NCBI GenBank assembly: GCA_021209875.1
Contig: JAGYVD010000010.1
Location: 310,001-374,000 of the forward strand
Direction of reading: 5' to 3'
DNA from: Rosellinia necatrix
Lineage: Eukaryota > Ascomycota > Sordariomycetes > Xylariales > Xylariaceae
Length of the DNA stretch: 64,000 nucleotides
Made by a program: the position numbers and the translations under genes. Position 1 is the stretch's first letter. Each line of letters starts with the position of its first letter. Below are positions 56,100 to 64,000 of this stretch, piece by piece. Under the pieces are notes generated by a model. That model was not told the origin of the DNA. It ran no database searches and saw only the letters and a list, made by a program, of their open reading frames with translations.

Positions 56100-57899
56100 G
56101 TCCGAGATAAGACCACAAGTGATATTACAGTGGTATTCAAGTACTATATATATCGAGTTGTTTCAACCTATGCCAGCTGAAGTGATGGCGTGTGCAGTCT
56201 ATCGGGCACAATCATGCACGGTAGAAGCCATCCAATCCAGGGCTCTCGTAACCCCTCCAGGTTAGGCCATGGGTTATCACATCTCGACGAGATTGGCTGC
56301 GCCGTTCTCCGCCCCATCCCGATCCACGACTTCCCGTGTGTCAGAGGGCCTACATTTGGGCTGAGGACATGGGGGGTTCGAAGTCATCGCCTAAATACGG
56401 AAGGCTCAAGGCACGCAGAGAAGGTGTTCGCGCGCCGCCCCGTCTGCGCCGCAGGCCAGGCGCGGGTAATATAATATACAATACTCTGATATGCCATACG
56501 GCAGTCAGCGGGCCACGGGGCAGTAACGCGGGCAACGGTCGCATTGGGGGGTCGGCCCGGATACCTAGTTACCCTCGACGTGCATATCTACTTATAGGCA
56601 TCTCGTAAGCATTAGGTACCTGTTCAACATGCGCATAGGTGTTTTGTGGTGGCGACTTGCGGATAGACCTGCCAGAAAAAGAAAGAAGAAAGGGGGACGA
56701 GGAAACGCAGGGCGCAGTTGGCAGAGCCAGTCAGTACCTACCTACTTAGGTGCCTTCCTTGCTACGTATGATGCATGCACCTGAACTCCAACGTCGAGAG
56801 GGAGCTCGAGACAGGCTCTGCATAAGCTTGGTTATAAGCTTTCAGCCACCTCGGTATCAAAGCCGACGGTGATAGGCACTAATCAGAAAACTACCTAGTG
56901 TATCTCTACACCTCAGGGAACTAGTGAACCGTATGTAGGTAATTCGGACATGGATACAACGCTATCCGATCTGGTCTCGCGGCATTTTACCGATTATTTT
57001 GTGCCCGGATAGTTAGATACCTACCACCCGCCTATCTACCTACCTAACCTACCTACCTAACCTAACCTACCTGCCTGCCTGGGTAGGTATATTTAATAGA
57101 CCCGTCTTCTCCAATTGTTATCCTGCAGAACAGCACGTGCCTTCAGCAGGGATGTATTGATTGCCTCGAGTAAAGGACGTAGGTAGGTATTACCTGGGTA
57201 GAGCCACCTACCTCCCACCTAACCTCCCACCTTCCTCCCACCTACCTGACCTACCCACCGGCTCGGCATCTCAGCCCGGTATCCCTGTCCACTTTCTTGG
57301 TTCAGCGTCCTAGCCGACCCTCCTTAGTGTAGCTGGGTTGGCTATTATTGTCTGGGTAGATTAACTAGGTAGATTAGGTAAGGGAGCAGGTTGGGTGGGT
57401 TGGTTGGCTGTTGGCTGGTATACCATCTACCGCCGTGAATATTTCTCACTTACTCACCGACTCATCCAAGCCGGACGACATCTCAAAAATCGCGACATAG
57501 GGCGCCTGAGAAGAAGTCTTCCTATTGCCCCGAATAACACCGCGTGCCGGACGTTGACTCTCCATACACCACCAAGTTTGTTTATATACATACCATTGTA
57601 TACACCATTGTACGCACCATTGTACGCACCATTGTACGCACCATTGTATATATACCATCATATATGCTACCGGATATACCACGAGAGCCGACGGTCGAGT
57701 ATCAACGTGTCACCGACGACCTCTGCTCGGCTAGTCCTTGAGGGGGTCTGGTCCCCCATCCCCGGTTCCCCGTCCACACCTCCGTCCACACCTCCGTCAG
57801 GTCACTCGCCTTCGTCACGGAACCCGGTGTGCGTTGGCGCCTCGAGATCCCCGTCGACTCCGAGTGTCCACGTGAACAAAATCCGCCCTAGCGCCTATC
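56100..57899. other. Intergenic region FKBP / TRK
   Basis: No supported gene. Dense TACCTACC/TAGGTAGG words occupy about 57010-57260, and a 12-bp minisatellite lies at 57581-57650. Confidence 0.5.
57581..57650. repeat. 12-bp minisatellite (ACCATTGTACGC)
   Basis: About five tandem units with GTAC/GTAT variation. The open frames across it are repeat products. Confidence 0.85.
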
Positions 57900-60660
57900 A
57901 TGATGCGCCCCCCTCCGCTCGCTTCTACCGCCGCTAAATTTCATTACGATACACTGGTCCGTTTCTTAATCCCTCGCCCGCCACGGCCACCTTGCGTGCA
58001 CGTACACTGATACTCACCTGTTCTCAGTACGTACACTATATCGACGGACCTTGGTTCCTCTTTCACCACCAGCTAGATCTACATGGCTAGTCGTCACCAT
58101 ATGGGGGGCGAGAGGCGAGAGGGAGAGGGGGAGAGAGAGAGGGTGACCGAGGATCACCACAACGAAAACTTGTAATAGAAAGAACGCTCATTGATAGCAG
58201 ATGCCTACTTCATCGTCGTCTCGTTGCTGGCCTCCCTGGCATTCTGGGGCTCGTCTAACCCCCAACATAGTATCTCCTATGTGGATAGCTTGTTCCTTGT
58301 CGTGTCTGCTATGACCGAGGCTGGCCTCAACACCGTCAACTTGAGCCAAATGACGACATGGCAGCAGGTATTGCTTTGGTTATTGATCATTATTGGCGGC
58401 TCTGTCTGGGTTAGTATCTGGACCGTGGTCATACGCAAACACGCCTTCGAGCGGCGCTTTCAGGAGATCGTGGAGAAAGAGCGTCAGCGCAGTCACGACC
58501 GTCGGAACACGAGCTTGACATTATTGCCCATGACCCAACGATTTATGTCTTTTGGCAAGAGCAGAAACACATTGGCCCCGGCTCCAATTCCACTGCCCGG
58601 ATCTACCCTCGATCATAACCGTGGGGATGCCGCCCGACTTCCCATCTCGGGTCCCACCGACAAGAGGCCGATAGCCGCTACTATTCCTCAAATCCTAGCA
58701 CCCTGGGGGAGTTCTGGGAGCACTCCGACGCCTACCCCGGATTCGCCTCGACACGGCCGTATTGCAGGACAGGAGACGGAGAGGTCTCACTCGACCACTC
58801 ACGGCAACCCAACTAGGCGAGACGATAGCGACTACGCCCCCACATCCACCTCCGATCATGTCACCTTTGCGGATGATCCGCTCCGGGGAGCGGTGTCATC
58901 CTCTGTGCACCAGAATGCGGGGATTGTGCAACGGCACCCTCCGAGTGCTGATATCTCCACCGCTACTCTGACCAACGTCCCGATATGTGACGATGGGCTT
59001 TACCGCGGAACCCACAAGGTTGGGCGGAACGCTCAATTTCACGGACTGACAAGTGAGGACCGAGAAAAGCTCGGCGGCACCGAATACCGAGCCCTTAGGC
59101 TACTCTCCGTCGTTGTCCCGGTATACTTTGTCTCCTGGCAATTCTTGGGCAGCCTGGCCCTGGGCGCCTGGATTGCGAACAACCAGCCACAGCCTGCCCT
59201 AGACAACGCTATATCGCCTTGGTGGAATGGAATATTCAATGGCGTGTCTGCATTCAACAACAGCGGCAGTATGTCTGGTTTTTATTACCTACCTGCTCCA
59301 CATCTTGCAAGGGACGGTAGCTTATGACCTGGCTACCCCCCTCCTATCGTTTCTAACACCGCCATGCAAATTGAACAGTCTGCGCGGGTCCCTGACTGAC
59401 CATTGTTCTTACAGTGAGCGTGCTAGATTTGAATATGATTCCATACGGCAGTAGTTACTTTGTTCTCATCGTCATGGGAGCAATGATCTTGGCTGGGAAC
59501 ACGGCGTACCCGATATTTTTAAGGCTCTCTATCTGGTGTGGTCTCAATATACTGGACTTCGTTTCCTACCCAGATGATTTCAGTGAGTGGAAGGCGACCC
59601 TCGAGTACATTCTGAAGTACCCACGACGGGTATATACCAACCTCTTCCCGCTACGGCAGACATGGTGGCTCGTCTTTATGTTATTCGTCCTGAATGGTAC
59701 CGACTGGGTCGCGTTTGAGGTCCTCAATCTTGGTAACCCGAATCTTACTGGCATCCCAACCGGGCCTCGGGTTATCGACGGCCTTTTCCAAGCACTCGGT
59801 AAGCACCACATAAACCGGCTCAATAGGACGAATGGAAACTCTAACGCTCCCTTGCAGCTGTGCGGTCTGGCGGGTTCTATGTGGTCCAGATCCCGACTCT
59901 GTACATCGGTCTTCAGGTCTTGTACGTTATCATGATGTACATCTCCGTGTACCCCGTCGTGATCACAATGAGGCATTCCAACGTATACGAGGAGCGATCG
60001 CTCGGCATCTACGACAGCGGGGATGGCCACGATGACACCTTCCCAAGCCATCCATTGTCACGCAGCCGCACCGAGAAGAAAGGCGAGTTCCTCGGCACCC
60101 TCCTGCGCCGCGCGCTATCGGAGTGGCATGGGGTGGGCGCTGGTTCGAACCCGCGCCGCGCTGATCGCGACGACTTGAATCAGAGCCGAATTAGCTTCAT
60201 TAGTCACCAGATTCGGGGACAACTCTCGCACGATCTCTGGTGGCTTGTCCTGGCAGTTCTGGCTATCATGATTATCGAGACGCGGCATTTTTTGGAAGAC
60301 CCCATCACATGTAAGCGTTGTTATTGCCCTTGCCCGTGCTGCCCCGTACAAATATGAAATGCTAACTGCCCCGTCGCCATAGTCTCGGTCTTCAATGTCG
60401 TGTTTGAAGTCGTCTCCGCGTATGGCTGTGTGGGCATTAGTATTGGGCTCCCAAATGAGGCCTATAGCTTCAGCGGCGGTCTCTACCCGGGTTCCAAGCT
60501 AGTGCTATGTGCGGTCATGTTGAGGGGGCGACATAGAGGGCTTCCAGTCGCGCTTGATCGGGCCGTCCGCTTACCTGGCGATGAGATGCACAGGGTGGAG
60601 GAAGAAGACCATGAAATCCGGAGGTCGATGTCGGCTAGACGACCGAGTACTACTTTGTAG
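57900..60660 (+). CDS. TRK/HKT-family potassium transporter; first exon appears frame-disrupted
   Basis: Exons 2-5 are clear and in phase: 58201-59268, 59415-59798, 59858-60310 and 60383-60660. Exon 1 is recognised as LLPPLNFITIH-, ending at T57955 (TAT spans the splice: H-Y-A-Y-F). Four pore-loop regions typical of TrkH/TRK are seen: SAMTEAGLNTVNLS, SAFNNSGMSVLD, LFQALAVRSGGFYVVQIP and FEVVSAYGCVGISIGLP, each with the selectivity-filter Gly or Ser. A long hydrophilic Ser/Thr-rich loop (about 58480-59050) lies between the first two, as in fungal TRK1. The protein imports potassium at the plasma membrane. Problems: the exon 1 frame has a TGA at 57901-57903 and no ATG; removing one C of the run 57908-57913 would link it to ATG 57900. 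The donor GT (57957) is one base past the needed exon end. It is either a pseudogene in the making or sequence error. Confidence 0.88.
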
Positions 60661-61640
60661 AACAGGTAGATCGCAAGATAGATTTGATCTCGTGCAACGC
60701 GCGTTGAATTACCCATGCTTCCCTGACCGTGTCTCTGTGCGCCTTGTGTGTTGCTCGTCCTATACTCGCTTTATTATACATTCTCCCGACAGCTTGGAAA
60801 TACCGCTCGCGCAAGCCCATAGAATGGGTTTCCAAGGGCTCTCTAAAAAAGGCCCTTCTCCCTTATTCCCGATTTCCTTCAAGCATTTTGTCGGCCGTGA
60901 CCAGGCGAATGGTATTCCAGACATGAAGCAGCCAAAGATCCCGAGGCCCATGTTATCCGGACACATGGAGGATGTGGGTTCTGGATGATCTTGGCCTAGG
61001 CTAACAATTGGACACCCTCCGTACCCAATAGACCCAGGCCAACAAGAGTCGTGTAGCTTGGGTACACCAATGCCTCATGCTTGCGACGAGCTTAAGATGC
61101 TCGGGGAGTATTCAGCGGCTACCGAAGGGAGCGTGTCTAGGGTTGCCAAACGGCTTAACGATGACATTTTTCGACATAATCCGAGACTGTGCTTTACATA
61201 TGTTATCGGAAAATATAAATCAAGTTATGGATAAAAGATCCGCTGGATGTCGAGGAGAGGGGCCCGCGTCTGTCTTTAAAAAAGGGTGAACAGATGTGAC
61301 GGCCAACATCCTATGTCAAAATAGGGGAGTTTTTGTATAGTTTCGGCATCGCTAATTGACTTTGTGAAACCCATAATACTAAATCATAGATCGCAATGTT
61401 GACCACAGATAAAAATTTGCGAAAATACATAATTTTGATGGATTATAGTCTTACGGAAGCGTTTCACCGTGTAGGAACTTCTGGAGGCTTGCCGGTTTAT
61501 ATAATGTTGGAAAGAGGCACCATGAATAATGTAGCCTACAGAATTCAAACAAGATTCCAAGACGAAGTCAGGGAATCAAGTGAGAAAGATGATGTGACAA
61601 GGCTTGGCTTGGAAGGGTAATAATTGCTTTATATTTATAA
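60661..61640. other. TRK downstream region up to the AT-rich block
   Basis: No convincing gene. A 74-codon frame at 61396-61620 (LTTDKNLRKYIILMDYSLTEAF..) ends exactly at the edge of the AT-rich block and has AT-biased codons. I recognise no family; it may be chance or a fragment. Confidence 0.4.
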
Positions 61641-63068
61641 TAATCTTTTTTAGTCATAAGGAGCGATAAAAATGAAAAAAAGAAGATCTAGCTATTTTAG
61701 CTCGGGCTGTTATTTATAGCTGATTTTTATATAATAAGTTTTTATAGTTTAAATTTTTATTTTTATAAATAGTTAGTTAATTTTTAATTTTATATATATT
61801 AGTTTTATTAATATATTATTACTTTTAATAAATATTTTAATAACTTTTTTAGTTTTTTTAAGCTTAATATATTTATAGCATTATTAATTTATAAAATATA
61901 ATTTTTTTAAAGTTTATTTTTAAAACAGTTTATTATTAAATTATATAAAAATTAACTAGCTGGTTTAAATATTATTAATAAAAAATTTTAATTAGTTTTT
62001 TAATGTTTTGATTTTTAAAATGTTTATGAAGTTTTTAAGTTTAATACTGTTTAATAAACTGAATTTTTATTTAATTAAATATTTAATATATTTTTAAGTT
62101 TTTAAAAGTTTATAATTTATTTTATTTGATAATTTTTAGCTTTTATTAAATCTGTTTTTTATAAAACTTAGTTAAAATTAAACTGTATTTAATTATTAAT
62201 ATAATAAAGTTTTATAAGCAAAATATAAAATAAATTATAAATTTTTATTTTTTAAATCATATTAATTTAACAGCAGTAAAAAATGTTTTTTTATTTAAAA
62301 AGCTTAAGCATTTTTTATTAAACTTTTAATAAGCTGTTTTATTTTAATCTTTTAAATATTAAATATTACTAGCTGATTTTTATATATATAAACGTTTTAA
62401 ATTATTATTTATTAGGTAATTTTTTTAATTAGTTTTAGTTTTTTTAAATATTTTTTATTTTTATAAAATTTAATTATTTAATATATATATAAAATATTTT
62501 TAAGTTATATAAAGTTTTTATGAAAAATTATAAATTATTAAATAAAAATTATAATTTATAAAAAATATATATATATATAATAATATTAATATTTTATTAT
62601 TATATATAAACTTTATTATAAAAATAATTTTTTAATTAAATATTTCATAGTTTATAAAAGCTTATGAATAAAAATTAAAAGTTTAATTAAACTATTTAAT
62701 TTATTTATTAATTTAAAAATAAAAGCTATATTTATTTTATTTTTAGTATTTATTAGTTTAAAATGTTTTTTAAATAAAAATAAACTTAAAAGTTTATAAA
62801 AATAATATTAAAAATATTTTACAAACCTTTTAATATATTTTAATAAATATTTAAATTAAGTTTTTATTTTTTATTATTTTTAAAAAATATAAAATAAACT
62901 ATTTTAATAAAGAAATTTATTATTATTTATATAAGGTTATAACTATTAAATAATAATAAGTTAATTATAAAATTTATTATTATTAATTATTAAAATCTAT
63001 AATATAATTTTATAATAGGCTAGTTTTTTTTTTTTTTTAAAAAATAATAATACTGTTTTAAACATAAT
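61640..63068. repeat. Extremely AT-rich, probably RIP-mutated DNA, left part
   Basis: The sequence is almost pure A and T, with the few G and C mostly in AGTT, AGCT and GTTT contexts. There are no coding frames. Abrupt loss of C and abundance of TpA are what repeat-induced point mutation leaves on old transposons. The original element cannot be recognised. Confidence 0.8.
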
Positions 63069-63080
63069 AAAATGTTTTTT

Positions 63081-63380
63081 CTACATCACCAACAGGGCAC
63101 ACCGCGCAGTGTAAATAGCATGTATTCTGGGGGGGAGCGTGAGCCTAATACGGGTCGCTTTTAATACGAGGCCGCAGCTAAAAGTGTAGCAAACGTATGC
63201 TTATCCTTTAGCGTTAAATTTAGTACGTAGTCGGGCCTAGAAAGCTAGCCGGAAAAATGCCCTACGCTATATATACTATCTACCGACTAAAAAAAACTTA
63301 ATCTTTCTCTGGTGGCCTGTTGCTATTAAGTGGTAGGTGGGACAAATTCGGGGCTATTTTGAGCCTAATGTGCCTGAGAG
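63081..63380 (-). repeat. Dispersed repeat, copy 2, an unmutated island in AT-rich DNA
   Basis: The reverse complement matches 25146-25370 in several long blocks (see that entry) but keeps about 75 bp more, including CCGGCTAGCTTTCTAGGCCC and GCTCACGCTCCCCCCC. Composition is ordinary, in sharp contrast to both sides. It is non-coding. Confidence 0.85.
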
Positions 63381-63419
63381 TTAGGGTTATAGAAGGGGAA
63401 GTTGGGTGGTGGAGCCCTG

Positions 63420-64000
63420 ACCCTAGTAGAACTTAATCATTTTATTTTATTATTTTAATTAATAATTTAAAATAAATTAATAAAATAATAATTATTAAAA
63501 CTATTATATTTATTATTTATTCAACATGTTTATTATTATAAAATATATTAAGTTTTAATAATTTAAATATATTTTTATCTAGTAAATTTTTTTTTTTAAA
63601 TATTATTTTTATTTATTAAATAAATTTATAATAACAAATAATTTTTATTATATATTTTATAATTTATTTTTATAAGCATTAATTTTTATAAATTAAAAAC
63701 AATAAGTTTTAATTTGTTATTATTATTTTTATAATAAAACTACGTGTAAAACAAAATTAAAAACATTTATTTTTATATAAAATATTTTTATTAAGTTAAA
63801 ATATATAAATATTAATACTTTTATAATTATTTTTTAATTTTATAAAATATAATGTTTATAAGTTTTTTTTATGGCTATTTTTTTTATTTAACTTGTTTTT
63901 ATCCATTAAAAGTTTTATAACTGTTAAAAATTTAAAAAAGAAACATGAATAAAAATTAATAAAACTTATAAATTAGTAGTATTTTTTAAAATTAATTAAT
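63420..64000. repeat. Extremely AT-rich, probably RIP-mutated DNA, right part
   Basis: Same composition as 61640-63068, continuing to the window edge. Confidence 0.8.

Noticed and set aside
57395..57937. 180-codon frame upstream of TRK as an extra N-terminal exon
   Set aside because: It is dominated by the 12-bp minisatellite and Pro/Ser low complexity, and it is not in the frame of the TRK exon 1 motif.
61640..64000. Mitochondrial or plasmid-derived insert as source of the AT-rich block
   Set aside because: No rRNA, tRNA or mitochondrial coding signature is visible; composition fits RIP-mutated repeats better. Centromeric DNA cannot be excluded from this fragment.
1..64000. CRISPR arrays, bacterial operons or prophage
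   Set aside because: Introns, gene families and spacing are eukaryotic throughout; the tandem repeats present are short minisatellites without spacers.

Overview
This window is nuclear DNA of a filamentous ascomycete (Pezizomycotina, most likely a sordariomycete). The grounds are many short GT-AG introns of about 50-150 nt with CTAAC-type branch sites, wide intergenic spaces, fungal-specific families (RCF1, RTC5, fungal TRK, PL1 and GH51 enzymes), and an extremely AT-rich block at the right end that looks like RIP-mutated repeat DNA. Exon joins were worked out by hand from reading frame, splice sites and family conservation.

Layout. 1-4.7 kb: the start of a prolyl-4-hydroxylase-like gene (-), UTP11 (+) and a conserved fungal protein with a C-terminal hydrophobic tail (-). 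4.7-16.3 kb: about 11.7 kb with no gene I can support, rich in microsatellites. 16.3-20.6 kb: a membrane RING-H2 E3 ligase and an alpha/beta hydrolase. 21.6-25.7 kb: a repeat-rich island with an intron-containing tRNA-Ala, a MITE with long inverted ends, a single-exon HNH_2 nuclease-like gene and several dispersed repeats. 25.9-31.2 kb: RCF1 (+), RTC5 (-) and a sulfotransferase-family gene (-). 34-47.6 kb: a GNAT acetyltransferase, a secreted pectate lyase, a ten-exon ACS-family MFS transporter, RidA, a two-RPEL protein and a secreted GH51 arabinofuranosidase. 48-56 kb: DNA polymerase kappa, GNA1 and an ER FKBP. 58-60.7 kb: a TRK potassium transporter. 61.6-64 kb: AT-rich DNA interrupted by one island of normal composition.

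Connections. Pectate lyase, ACS transporter and arabinofuranosidase lie within 13 kb and may serve plant-cell-wall use; co-regulation is only inferred. Housekeeping genes (UTP11, RCF1, RTC5, GNA1, FKBP, RidA) are interspersed.

Most unusual points: four same-strand copies of a roughly 70-bp sequence with a central hairpin; a repeat shared in inverted orientation between 25 kb and an unmutated island inside the AT-rich block; eight exact copies of the palindrome TACCTAGGTA, all intergenic; and two genes (GH51 and TRK) in which the frame-required exon end lies one base before a GT, so canonical splicing would create TGA at the junction. TRK also needs a one-base shift in a C-run to have a start codon.
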